DNA of 10,871 bases, taken from the NCBI GenBank assembly GCA_020726205.1, contig DYTA01000025.1, positions 1-10,871 on the forward strand. Direction: 5' to 3'. Made by a program: the position numbers and the translations under genes. This DNA is from Nitrosospira multiformis (GTDB lineage: Bacteria > Pseudomonadota > Gammaproteobacteria > Burkholderiales > UBA11063). Shown here piece after piece: positions 1 through 7,104 of this stretch. Numbering within the stretch: the stretch's first letter is position 1; the number at the start of each line of letters is the position of its first letter. A model generated the notes under the pieces. It was not told the DNA's origin. It did no database searches and was given only the letters and a program-made list of their open reading frames with translations.

Positions 1-145
1 TCCTATCGGTGTAAGGTTGGTCGTGTAAGTGTTAAATGAATTAAACATATTTATATCTCGTGTAGCGTTTTATCTACGTTTTTGTGTGATATCAGTAGAA
101 AAATATCAACTATTTTAGTGTTAATTATGGGATAAATTCTAAAAA

Positions 146-214
146 ATAGAACAAAAACCACCTATAAATCAATAAAAAAAACAATGCAGAACAGTGTGCG
201 ATATAGAACAAAAA
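146..214. repeat. Pair of 12-base direct repeats
   Basis: ATAGAACAAAAA occurs at 146-157 and again at 203-214, so the starts are 57 bases apart, upstream of the aceF promoter. In such A-rich DNA this may be chance, but the shared GAAC core and the position, about 20 to 115 bases above the -35 element, would also suit a regulator site. Confidence 0.3.
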
Positions 215-231
215 AGCTAAAATGTAAGTCA

Positions 232-260
232 TTGATTTGATGCTTGGTTTGTGATAAAAT
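232..260 (+). promoter_or_regulatory. Predicted sigma-70 promoter of aceF
   Basis: The -35 element is TTGATT at 232-237 and the -10 element is TAAAAT at 255-260, with a 17-base spacer. The -10 is preceded by TG plus one base (extended -10, TGATAAAAT at 252-260). Transcription would start near 267, leaving a leader of about 68 bases before the ATG at 335. Confidence 0.6.
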
Positions 261-334
261 CTTTGTTGGTTAAATTAAATAATATCCACTAAAATAAATT
301 TTGAGATAAAACGAGCTATTTGGAGTAATAAAAT

Positions 335-2269
335 ATGGCGATTGTAAAAAAAGCGATCAAATTTGATTTGGCAATTGATGGCGTAAATGTAAAAACAGTT
401 GAAGAGTTAAGAGAGCATATTACCGTTGAGCTCGTTGAGCATTTTAAAAGTGGTTTATTGTTAAAATGGTTATTACAACGAGATTTAGAATTAGCTGAAC
501 AATTTAAGCAGATTAATCCTAATCAAAAAGAGCGTAAATTATTTGTTGATATTGTAACTGGCTTGGGCGAAATTGAACTAGATGAGCAAATTATTGATGC
601 GTTATTTGAAATACCAGTTAAAACTAAACCAAATATTCAAGATATAAAAATACAATCCTCAAATCCCAAAATTGCTATGCTTAAAATTCCTGATATTGGT
701 GGTAGTACCGACGTTAACGTAGCGGAAGTTTATGTTAAAGTTGGAGATAAGATTAATATTGATGATAACTTACTGATGTTAGAAACAGATAAGGCAACAA
801 TGGAAGTACCTGCTGAATTTGCTGGTGTGGTAACTGAAGTTGTAGTAAATGTTGGCTCAAAAGTAAATGAAGGTGATGTCATTATTAAAATTGAAGGCGT
901 TGCAGATGTTGTAACACCAGTTGCTGAAGTAGTAGCACAGGTTGCTTCTATTGTTGAACCTGTAGCAGCAACTGTTACTGCTACTTCTTCAGTGCAGTTA
1001 GTTAATGTATTAGTACCAGATTTAAGTGGTAATAATGATGTATCTATTATTGATGTTGTGGTAAAAGTAGGTGATAGTATCAAAGAAGAAGATACAATTA
1101 TGACTTTAGAAACAGACAAAGCTACAATGGATGTTCCTTCCACAGCAACTGGCATTATTAAAGAGTTGAAGGTACAAGTAGGTGGTAAAGTTAATCAAGG
1201 TGATTTAATTTTAGTTGTAGAAAGTACTAATGTTGTAGCTAGTACCGCACCTGTTGCAGCACAAGTTGTGGCTCCAGTAGTGCCAGTTCAACCTGTTAGC
1301 GTACCAAGTAGTGCTCTTGCGCCAGCTGTTACTAAAGTTGATGAAGTTTCGTTTTCGAAAGCATTTGCATCACCATCTATTCGCAAATTAGCTCGTGAGC
1401 TAGGTGTGGATTTAGGTAAAGTGAAAGGTACTGGAACAAAATCACGTATTACTGAAGCTGATGTTAAATCATTTGTTAAAGCTATTTTGAGTAATCCAGG
1501 TCAATCCACAACAGGTAATGCTGGTGGTGGAGTTGGATTAGATTTATTACCGTGGCCAAAGGTTGATTTTGCAAAATTTGGTGAAGTTGAAATTCAAGAA
1601 ATGTCACGCATCAAGAAAATTTCAAGTGCAAATATGGCTCGTAATTGGGTTATGATTCCTCATGTAACTTATTTTGAAAAAGCAGACATTACTGAGCTGG
1701 AAAATTTCCGTAAGCAACTAAATGAAGAATATAAAAAAGCTGAAATTAAAGTTACGCCTTTGGCATTCTTGATTAAAGCAGCAGTTTTTGCCTTGAAAAA
1801 ATTCCCAGAATTAAATGCGTCAATCGATGGACAAAATATTGTTTATAAGCGTTATTACAATATTGGATTTGCTGCGGATACTCCAAATGGTCTAACTGTT
1901 CCTGTAATAAAAGATGCTGATAAAAAAGGAATTGTGGAATTAGCTAAAGAAACTTCAGCTCTAGCAAAAGCAGCGCGTGATGGTAAATTAAAACCAGCTG
2001 ATATGCAAGGTGGAACATTTACAATCTCTAGTTTGGGTGGCTTAGGTACAACTGCATTTACACCAATTGTTAACGCTCCTGAAGTTGCTATTCTTGGTGT
2101 TTCTAAATCGGCTATGGAGCCTGTTTGGAATGGTAAAGAATTTGTACCTCGTTTGATGTTACCATTATCATTATCTGCTGATCATCGACTTATTGACGGT
2201 GCTTTAGCTGCAAAATTTACAACTTACTTATCTCAGATTTTATCTGACTTACGTAGAATGGCTTTATAA
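335..2269 (+). CDS. aceF: Dihydrolipoamide acetyltransferase, E2 of pyruvate dehydrogenase
   Basis: This is the E2 core of the cytoplasmic pyruvate dehydrogenase complex: it takes the acetyl group from E1 on a swinging lipoyl arm and passes it to CoA. Two lipoyl domains (about 114-187 and 222-296) carry the ETDKAT motif, with lipoyl lysines K153 and K262. Ala/Val/Pro-rich linkers follow each, then a peripheral subunit-binding domain (about 343-381) and the catalytic domain (about 410-644). That last domain follows E. coli AceF closely (LPWPKVDF, NWVMIPHVT, GGLGTT) and has the active-site motif DHRxIDG, with H617 27 residues from the end as in E. coli. GGAG lies 9 bases before the ATG. Unusual are the first ~110 residues, which are not lipoyl sequence, and the isolation of the gene: no aceE directly upstream and a strong terminator directly downstream. 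The family assignment is secure; the role of the N-terminal part is unknown. Confidence 0.96.
   Translation: MAIVKKAIKFDLAIDGVNVKTVEELREHITVELVEHFKSGLLLKWLLQRDLELAEQFKQINPNQKERKLFVDIVTGLGEIELDEQIIDALFEIPVKTKPNIQDIKIQSSNPKIAMLKIPDIGGSTDVNVAEVYVKVGDKINIDDNLLMLETDKATMEVPAEFAGVVTEVVVNVGSKVNEGDVIIKIEGVADVVTPVAEVVAQVASIVEPVAATVTATSSVQLVNVLVPDLSGNNDVSIIDVVVKVGDSIKEEDTIMTLETDKATMDVPSTATGIIKELKVQVGGKVNQGDLILVVESTNVVASTAPVAAQVVAPVVPVQPVSVPSSALAPAVTKVDEVSFSKAFASPSIRKLARELGVDLGKVKGTGTKSRITEADVKSFVKAILSNPGQSTTGNAGGGVGLDLLPWPKVDFAKFGEVEIQEMSRIKKISSANMARNWVMIPHVTYFEKADITELENFRKQLNEEYKKAEIKVTPLAFLIKAAVFALKKFPELNASIDGQNIVYKRYYNIGFAADTPNGLTVPVIKDADKKGIVELAKETSALAKAARDGKLKPADMQGGTFTISSLGGLGTTAFTPIVNAPEVAILGVSKSAMEPVWNGKEFVPRLMLPLSLSADHRLIDGALAAKFTTYLSQILSDLRRMAL
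779..1138 (+). repeat. Duplicated lipoyl-site segments within aceF
   Basis: The 33 bases around the first lipoyl lysine codon (779-811) recur around the second (1106-1138) with about five mismatches, mostly at third codon positions, 327 bases apart. They mark the tandem lipoyl domains. Such copies can recombine to gain or lose a domain, as is known for E2 genes with one to three lipoyl domains. Confidence 0.8.
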
Positions 2270-2271
2270 AA

Positions 2272-2310
2272 AATAAAAGAACCAGATCATTATGATCTGG
2301 TTCTTTTATT
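2272..2310. terminator. Bidirectional terminator between aceF and yqhD
   Basis: A perfect 19-bp inverted repeat around a single central base (2291) fills the gap between the two convergent stop codons. The core stem is GAACCAGATCA with its complement. The flanking A and T runs provide a T-rich tail in both directions, so it should terminate both genes. Confidence 0.9.
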
Positions 2311-3465
2311 CTATTGTGCCATTAATAAAATTTCTTTTACTGCTTGTGCATCAATATTTTTATGTTCTCCTATATTTCCATTGCTATAACGGAATAAATT
2401 CTCAGTTATTGCTTCTGGATCAACTTTAACTTTGAAATCGGATAGTTTGGTTTGAATACCAATTGAGTGAAAAAATTCTTCAGTTAAAATTATCGCTTGA
2501 GTTGCAACTATTTCAGAATCTTGATTTTCTAGTCCCCATACGTTTCTTCCTAATTTTGCAAGTTTATCCATTTTAGTTTTGAATTGATGACGCCATAATT
2601 GAGGTGCAATAATTGCTAGTGATTGACCATGATCTAAGCCATAAGCAGCCGTTAATTCGTGCCCAATCATATGTGTTGCCCAGTCATGGTCAACACCTAT
2701 TCCTATATATCCATTTAAAGCATTTGTTGCTGCCCACATCCAACTAGCTCTTGTATCATAATCTGTTGTTCCTGAGACAATATCATGACTAACTGATATC
2801 AGTGTTTTTAATACAGTTTCAGCTATTCCATCTTGTATTGGTGTATTCAAATCAGTAGTTATATATTGTTCTGTAACGTGAATAAATGGATCTATAATAC
2901 CATTTTTAAGTTGACGGATAGGCAAACTATAAGTGGTTTCAGGATCCAATATTGCAAATTTAGGAAAAACTAATGGTGAACCAAATGCTTGTTTTGCTCC
3001 AATTTTGCGACGTGATATAACTGAACCACAATTCATCTCTGAACCTGTGGCAGGTAATGTTTGAACTACACCAATATCTATAGCGTTATGACAAACTAGA
3101 TCTTTTTGAGTTAAAATATCCCATGGATCACCATCGTAATGAGCTGCTAGTGCAATAAATTTGCAGCCATCAATAATGGAACCACCTCCAACAGAAAGAA
3201 TTAAATCAATTTTCTGCTCTTTGCAAATTTGCACAGCCTTCATTAGTGTATCATAATCAGGATTTGCTTCAATACCACCAAATTCAATTACTTCAGCATT
3301 TGATAAATTTGACATTACCTGCTGATATACGCCATTTGACTTTATTGAGCCTCCTCCATATGCGAGTAGTATTTTTTTATTAGCTGAAACTAAGTTTGAT
3401 AATTGAGAAATTTGACCTTTACCAAATAAAATTTTAACTGGATTATAAAATGTAAAATTATGCAT
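2311..3465 (-). CDS. yqhD: YqhD-type NADPH-dependent aldehyde reductase / iron-containing alcohol dehydrogenase
   Basis: This is a cytoplasmic group III metal-dependent alcohol dehydrogenase, expected to reduce short-chain and lipid-peroxidation aldehydes with NADPH. At 384 residues it is close to E. coli YqhD (387) and matches it along its length. Visible are the N-terminal ILFGKG, the nucleotide motif GGGS at 37-40, GGGSIIDG at 93-100, the LPATGSE segment (137-143), and metal ligands D192, H196, H265 and H279 in IIDPFIH and THMIGHELTAAYGLDHG, at positions offset by two from the YqhD ligands. AGGAG (3474-3478, complement) lies 8 bases before the ATG. It is divergent from the stress-protein gene and convergent with aceF, so it is probably monocistronic. 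A butanol-dehydrogenase-like activity is the main alternative. No YqhC-type regulator gene is present here. Confidence 0.93.
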   Translation of the reverse strand: MHNFTFYNPVKILFGKGQISQLSNLVSANKKILLAYGGGSIKSNGVYQQVMSNLSNAEVIEFGGIEANPDYDTLMKAVQICKEQKIDLILSVGGGSIIDGCKFIALAAHYDGDPWDILTQKDLVCHNAIDIGVVQTLPATGSEMNCGSVISRRKIGAKQAFGSPLVFPKFAILDPETTYSLPIRQLKNGIIDPFIHVTEQYITTDLNTPIQDGIAETVLKTLISVSHDIVSGTTDYDTRASWMWAATNALNGYIGIGVDHDWATHMIGHELTAAYGLDHGQSLAIIAPQLWRHQFKTKMDKLAKLGRNVWGLENQDSEIVATQAIILTEEFFHSIGIQTKLSDFKVKVDPEAITENLFRYSNGNIGEHKNIDAQAVKEILLMAQ

Positions 3466-3496
3466 ATTAGTAGCTCCTAAAAGTTTTAGTTAGTAC

Positions 3497-3505
3497 ATTT
3501 TATCA
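3497..3505 (-). promoter_or_regulatory. Possible extended -10 promoter for yqhD
   Basis: Read on the minus strand this is TGATAAAAT, a TGn-extended -10, the same 9-mer as in the aceF promoter. It lies about 30 bases above the yqhD start. No good -35 hexamer is visible 16-18 bases upstream. Confidence 0.4.
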
Positions 3506-3544
3506 TGTAGCAATAAATTTAATTTATAAATTATTAAATATAAA

Positions 3545-3573
3545 TTTGCATTTATTTAAAAAAGTATTATAAT
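3545..3573 (+). promoter_or_regulatory. Predicted sigma-70 promoter of the universal stress protein gene
   Basis: TTTGCA (3545-3550) and a consensus TATAAT (3568-3573) are separated by 17 bases. Transcription would start near 3580, giving a leader of about 34 bases that contains AAGGAG at 3601-3606, 7 bases before the ATG. Confidence 0.7.
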
Positions 3574-3613
3574 CATGTAATAGCGATTTATCTAATAATT
3601 AAGGAGTTTAATT

Positions 3614-4057
3614 ATGTTTAAAAGAATTTATGTTCCAATTGATAATTCAGATATTTCAGACAAAATTTTACAAGAAGCTATAAAGTTAGTTAAGTCTACA
3701 GGTTCTGATTTACGTGTCGTTCATGTGGTTAATTTAGAACAGATTACATTTGGTATTGAAATGGTTGGTGTAGCTGAATTAAAAGATGCTTTGGTTAATA
3801 TTGGTCAAACTTTGGTAGATCAAATTAAAGAAAAGCTTGAGTTAGATGGTGTTAAGGCTGAAGTTAAATTAATCGAAAATTATGGTGCGGAAATTTCATC
3901 TTTAATTTTAGAGGATGCTAATGAGTATGGTGCTGATTTATTTGTGTTAGGATCACATCATTTAGGATCTTTTGCTCATTTTATTACTGGTGGTATAGTT
4001 GAGGACTTGGCTCATGATAGTGAGATACCGATATTATTAGTAACTAAACATAAATAA
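3614..4057 (+). CDS. Universal stress protein, UspA family
   Basis: This is a single-domain Usp protein of 147 residues, the usual length, expected to be a soluble cytoplasmic dimer linked to stress or slow growth. Family signs are the N-terminal strand KRIYVPIDNSD (3-13) with the conserved Asp at 10, the VVHVV strand (35-39), ADLFVLGSHH (107-116) and the final strand IPILLV (138-143). The ATP-binding loop is normally G-x2-G-x9-G-S/T. Here it has G113 and G126, but H116 replaces the second glycine and G127 the Ser/Thr, so ATP binding is doubtful. AAGGAG 7 bases before the ATG supports the start. The gene has its own promoter and terminator and is divergent from yqhD, which may share stress control. 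I cannot assign it to a named Usp subfamily. Confidence 0.92.
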   Translation: MFKRIYVPIDNSDISDKILQEAIKLVKSTGSDLRVVHVVNLEQITFGIEMVGVAELKDALVNIGQTLVDQIKEKLELDGVKAEVKLIENYGAEISSLILEDANEYGADLFVLGSHHLGSFAHFITGGIVEDLAHDSEIPILLVTKHK

Positions 4058-4076
4058 TTATTTGTAGGTTTTTAAT

Positions 4077-4106
4077 AAAGGTGTCTTATGGCACCTTTTT
4101 GTTTTT
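4077..4106 (+). terminator. Intrinsic terminator of the universal stress protein gene
   Basis: A 9-bp stem (4077-4085 with 4090-4098, one T-G wobble) closes a TTAT loop and is followed by a T tract interrupted once (TTTTTGTTTTT, 4096-4106). It lies 20 bases after the stop codon and ends 10 bases before the next gene's ATG. Confidence 0.85.
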
Positions 4107-4116
4107 ATGGTCTATT

Positions 4117-4962
4117 ATGCAACAAAATCAATTAACAATTAATAATCATTCTCGATATTTTAATAACTGTACATATGTTTATCCTGTAATTTCAAGACGT
4201 TCTGAAGGATTATCTCTAGGAATTAATCTTAATATTGATAATAGCTGTAACTGGAAATGTATTTATTGTCAAGTTGATGGTCTCCATCGTGGTAAACCAG
4301 ATGAAATTGATTTAGTTCAATTAGAATATGAATTAGACATGATGCTCAATTGGATTATAAATGGCGATTTTATGTTACTGTATGTTTCAGATAATATGCG
4401 TCGTTTTAATGATATATGTATTGCTGGTAATGGTGAACCTACATTATCACCAAGTTTTGAGCAAGTTTGTCAAATTATAGTTAAGCTACGACTTAAATAT
4501 AATTTATCTAGCAGTGTAAAAACAATTTTAATTACCAATGGTAGTCAAGTTAGTCTGAGTAATGTGCAACATGGAATTAAATTATTAGCTAAATATAGTG
4601 GTGAAGTTTGGTTTAAAGTTGATAGAGCTAATATAGTGGATATTAAACGGATTAATCAAATTGATATTAATCTTGACTTAATTAAAAATAGACTATCTAC
4701 TGTTAGTGAACTATGTGCTACATATATTCAATCTTGCTGGTTTAACTATGGCAAACTTTCTCCAACAGAAAATGAGATATCTGAATTTTTATATTTTCTT
4801 AAATCTGTAACATCAAAAATTAGGGGAGTGTTGCTTTATTCAACAGCACGACAACCAGCTCAATTTGAAGGTAAAGATATTACACAGTTAACACCACAGT
4901 TTATGTTTAATTTAACAGAAATAATTAAGTCTCATGGTATAGATGTTAAAAGCTATTTATAG
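4117..4962 (+). CDS. Radical SAM protein, COG0731-like (TYW1-related Fe-S oxidoreductase)
   Basis: This is a cytoplasmic radical SAM enzyme of about 281 residues whose substrate is unknown. From the ATG at 4117, VYPVISRRSEGLSLGINL (21-38) matches the SRR..G.SLG signature of the COG0731 group. The 4Fe-4S ligands are C44, C48 and C51 (CNWKCIYC). A GNGEPTLSP motif follows at about 107-115, the SAM-binding GGEPT-type segment. An in-frame GTG at 4081 would add 12 residues but lies inside the upstream terminator stem, so I prefer 4117. Neither start has a clear Shine-Dalgarno sequence, and there is no obvious promoter after the terminator, so expression may rely on read-through. It is followed after 8 bases by the PAP2 gene. 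COG0731 members are related to the tRNA wyosine enzyme TYW1, but bacteria lack that pathway, so no function is assigned. Confidence 0.85.
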   Translation: MQQNQLTINNHSRYFNNCTYVYPVISRRSEGLSLGINLNIDNSCNWKCIYCQVDGLHRGKPDEIDLVQLEYELDMMLNWIINGDFMLLYVSDNMRRFNDICIAGNGEPTLSPSFEQVCQIIVKLRLKYNLSSSVKTILITNGSQVSLSNVQHGIKLLAKYSGEVWFKVDRANIVDIKRINQIDINLDLIKNRLSTVSELCATYIQSCWFNYGKLSPTENEISEFLYFLKSVTSKIRGVLLYSTARQPAQFEGKDITQLTPQFMFNLTEIIKSHGIDVKSYL

Positions 4963-4970
4963 TTTGATAC

Positions 4971-5669
4971 ATGTTAAAATATAGTGTTGATATTATTGAA
5001 AAGTTGTTTATGAAGCAAAGATTAATTTTAATACTTATTTTATTGGGTGGATTAGTTTTATTACTTAGCCCTATGTTAGATAGTTATTTAGCACTTATTC
5101 CATATAATCCAGTTACCCATACTTTTTATGGTGAGACTCATCTGTGGTGTAAAATTATTTATTATGGTGTAAATGTTGCGACGTTTCTTCTGATTATTAT
5201 TCCTCTGATTTTGCTTGTTCTTTCCAGAACTTTTAAATTAAGTAATAAGCGCATAATACAACGTATGGCAATAATTTCATATTTGAGCTTGGCTATTGGA
5301 CCTGGTTTGATTGTCAATAGCCTTCTAAAAGAAAACTGGGGGCGCGCACGCCCTTATCAAGTAATTCGTGATCATCATCAATTTTCGCTACCATGGCAAC
5401 CACACTTTTCTAGTCCAAAAGATAATAGTATGCCTTCAGGTCATGTATCTATTGGAGCATTTATTGGTATTCCTTTTATAGCGGCACGTAGAAGAAAAGT
5501 CGGTATTATGTTATCTGCTATTGGATTTACTCTTGTTGCTCTTGTTAGATGGTTACAGGGTGGTCATTACTTTAGTGATATTTGTTTGGCGGCAATTATT
5601 GTATGGTTAGTTACAACTATCGTTTTTATAGTTGTTGATAAAGTTTTTCCTATCAAGAAAGTTATTTAA
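4971..5669 (+). CDS. PAP2-family membrane phosphatase (lipid phosphatase)
   Basis: This is an inner-membrane phosphatase of the PAP2 superfamily, which removes phosphate from lipids such as phosphatidylglycerol phosphate, undecaprenyl pyrophosphate or lipid A. All three signature blocks are present: K120-x6-R127-P128 (KENWGRARP), PSGH at 155-158, and R193-x5-H199-x3-D203; only the Ser before R193 is replaced, by Val. About six membrane segments are visible (near 18-34, 64-86, 97-118, 159-173, 178-195, 204-223). The ATG at 4971 has no ribosome binding site. The ATG at 5010 (residue 14) has a weak AAAG before it and gives an N-terminus starting directly with a hydrophobic anchor, so it may be the true start. 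The stop overlaps the next start (TAATG), implying translational coupling to the glycosyltransferase. Substrate is inferred only: an LpxE/LpxF-like or PgpB-like role fits the neighbours. Confidence 0.9.
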   Translation: MLKYSVDIIEKLFMKQRLILILILLGGLVLLLSPMLDSYLALIPYNPVTHTFYGETHLWCKIIYYGVNVATFLLIIIPLILLVLSRTFKLSNKRIIQRMAIISYLSLAIGPGLIVNSLLKENWGRARPYQVIRDHHQFSLPWQPHFSSPKDNSMPSGHVSIGAFIGIPFIAARRRKVGIMLSAIGFTLVALVRWLQGGHYFSDICLAAIIVWLVTTIVFIVVDKVFPIKKVI

Positions 5670-7084
5670 TGGAAAAAATGAATATAAAAGTATTGTTACT
5701 TTTTATTTTAATTGTTTTTGTACATTTAATGTTTAATCAAAGTTTACAATTACATTATGATGAGGCATATTATTGGGTTTGGAGTAAAAATATACAGTTA
5801 TCATATTATGATCATCCACCAATGATTGCATATTTGATTAAGCTAACAACATTATTTTCAGACAAAGAGTTTTTTGTTAGATTATCATCTGTTATATGCA
5901 GTAGCATAACGGTAATCATGATTTATTTAACAACTAAAAAAATGTTTGGGCAAAAAGCTGCTGATATTTCTGTTATTTTAGCTTTGGCTTGGCCATTATT
6001 AGAGGGTACTTTTTTTATAACTACTATTGACAGTCCTTTATTAATGTTTTGGAGTGTTACATTATATGCTTTGGTGCGAGGCTTAGTTTTTAATGAAAAA
6101 AAATTCCTCTATATATCAGGTATTTCTTTAGGTTGTGCTTTACTGTCGAAGTATACAGCTGTTTTAATGTTACCAGGTATACTTATTTACTTATTAATTA
6201 ATTCTCAAAAAAGAATGATGTTGTTACGTAAAGATGTTTATTTTGCATTATTACTTTCAATGTTGGTATTTAGTCCTGTAGTTATTTGGAATTATCAACA
6301 TAATTGGATATCATTTTCTTTCCAGTTTCATCACGGTGTATCAACTGATAAAAAAATTGATTTAGCCGGTCTTGGTGACTATGTGGGGAGCTTTATTGGT
6401 GCATCAAATCCTTTTATCTCATTACCTTTATTAGTTTTTATCTTTATTAAGCGAAAACAGATATTACGTGATGAACGTTATTTACTTTTAATTAGTATTT
6501 TTAGCTTTGTGTCGTTATTTTTTGCATACAATAGTTTATATAAATTTATGGAAGCAAATTGGGTTGCGCCAGCATTTATTAGTGGTATAATATTTTTAGC
6601 CGGATGTTTAGCTGAATATAATGTAAAATGGACTTATCGTGTAGCTATCTCATTGGTATTGGTTTTATTGCCATTAGTTAAAATGCCAGAGTTATTTGTA
6701 CCTCGCATATATCAAAGTAAAATTCCTGCAATTAATGCGTTTATGGGAAATGCACAGCTGTATCATCAGATAAAAATTAATGATATTAGGGATGGAGATG
6801 TGATTTTATCATGTGATTATGGTAATGCTTCAAGAGGATGGTACTATTTAGGATTAGGTCGTACATATGTATTGAGTAATTTTAAATTTAGCAATAGTTA
6901 CGCTGATTGGAATAAAAATTTAAATTTACCCATAAAAAATGCCGTGTATTTTTGTGATGGAAATGATGACATATATTTAGAACAATTAAAAGTTTATTTT
7001 AAACATATTACTCCATTGCCGATTGTTGGTTATCGAAGTAGTTTTGTAAATAATAAATTATATGTTTATCGCTTAAGTAATTAA
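5669..7084 (+). CDS. ArnT-like GT-C glycosyltransferase (GT83 / PMT_2 family)
   Basis: This is an integral membrane glycosyltransferase that would take a sugar from a polyprenyl-phosphate donor on the periplasmic face and attach it to lipid A or another acceptor. The N-terminal membrane helix (5-23) is followed by the first periplasmic loop with D31-E32 in HYDEAYYW, the catalytic-acid region of GT-C enzymes. YYDHPPM (46-52), TTIDSPLLMFW (118-128), QFHHG (219-223) and EANWVAPAF (295-303) are further family-type motifs. About ten or more hydrophobic segments run to residue 338; the last ~130 residues are soluble. At 471 residues it is shorter than E. coli ArnT (about 550). The start overlaps the PAP2 stop by one base; an ATG at codon 4 is an alternative. 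The Dpm1-like protein encoded next is the natural donor synthase. Sugar and acceptor cannot be read from sequence. Confidence 0.88.
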   Translation: MEKMNIKVLLLFILIVFVHLMFNQSLQLHYDEAYYWVWSKNIQLSYYDHPPMIAYLIKLTTLFSDKEFFVRLSSVICSSITVIMIYLTTKKMFGQKAADISVILALAWPLLEGTFFITTIDSPLLMFWSVTLYALVRGLVFNEKKFLYISGISLGCALLSKYTAVLMLPGILIYLLINSQKRMMLLRKDVYFALLLSMLVFSPVVIWNYQHNWISFSFQFHHGVSTDKKIDLAGLGDYVGSFIGASNPFISLPLLVFIFIKRKQILRDERYLLLISIFSFVSLFFAYNSLYKFMEANWVAPAFISGIIFLAGCLAEYNVKWTYRVAISLVLVLLPLVKMPELFVPRIYQSKIPAINAFMGNAQLYHQIKINDIRDGDVILSCDYGNASRGWYYLGLGRTYVLSNFKFSNSYADWNKNLNLPIKNAVYFCDGNDDIYLEQLKVYFKHITPLPIVGYRSSFVNNKLYVYRLSN

Positions 7085-7104
7085 ATTAGATCAAGGAATT
7101 AATT

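Larger units (their letters stand above)
1..334. other. Intergenic region upstream of aceF
   Basis: No convincing complete gene was found here. The first bases may be the tail of an upstream plus-strand gene: frame 1 runs open to a TGA at 37-39 and frame 2 to a TAA at 26-28, both too short to identify. Neither tail resembles the C-terminus of AceE as I know it. The rest is AT-rich and holds the aceF promoter (232-260), the ribosome binding site GGAG at 322-325, a 12-base direct repeat (146-157 and 203-214) and a short palindrome TGATATCA at 87-94. I saw no PdhR-like operator. Confidence 0.6.

Noticed and set aside
9..29. GTGTAAG repeated with a 14-base period at the left edge
   Set aside because: Only two 7-base copies are present and they probably lie in the truncated end of an upstream gene.
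1..39. C-terminus of aceE at the left edge
   Set aside because: The short peptides in the two plausible frames (ending VGRVSVK or GVRLVV) do not resemble known AceE C-termini, and the sequence is too short to identify.
730..1155. Minus-strand open frame of 141 codons opposite aceF
   Set aside because: It is low-complexity Ser/Thr/Val sequence antisense to the lipoyl domains and Ala/Val-rich linkers of a clear gene, with the repeat pattern imposed by them.
4081..4116. GTG start at 4081 for the radical SAM gene
   Set aside because: It lies within the stem of the preceding intrinsic terminator, and the added residues (MSYGTFLFLWSI) are encoded by the stem and T tract. The ATG at 4117 is preferred.
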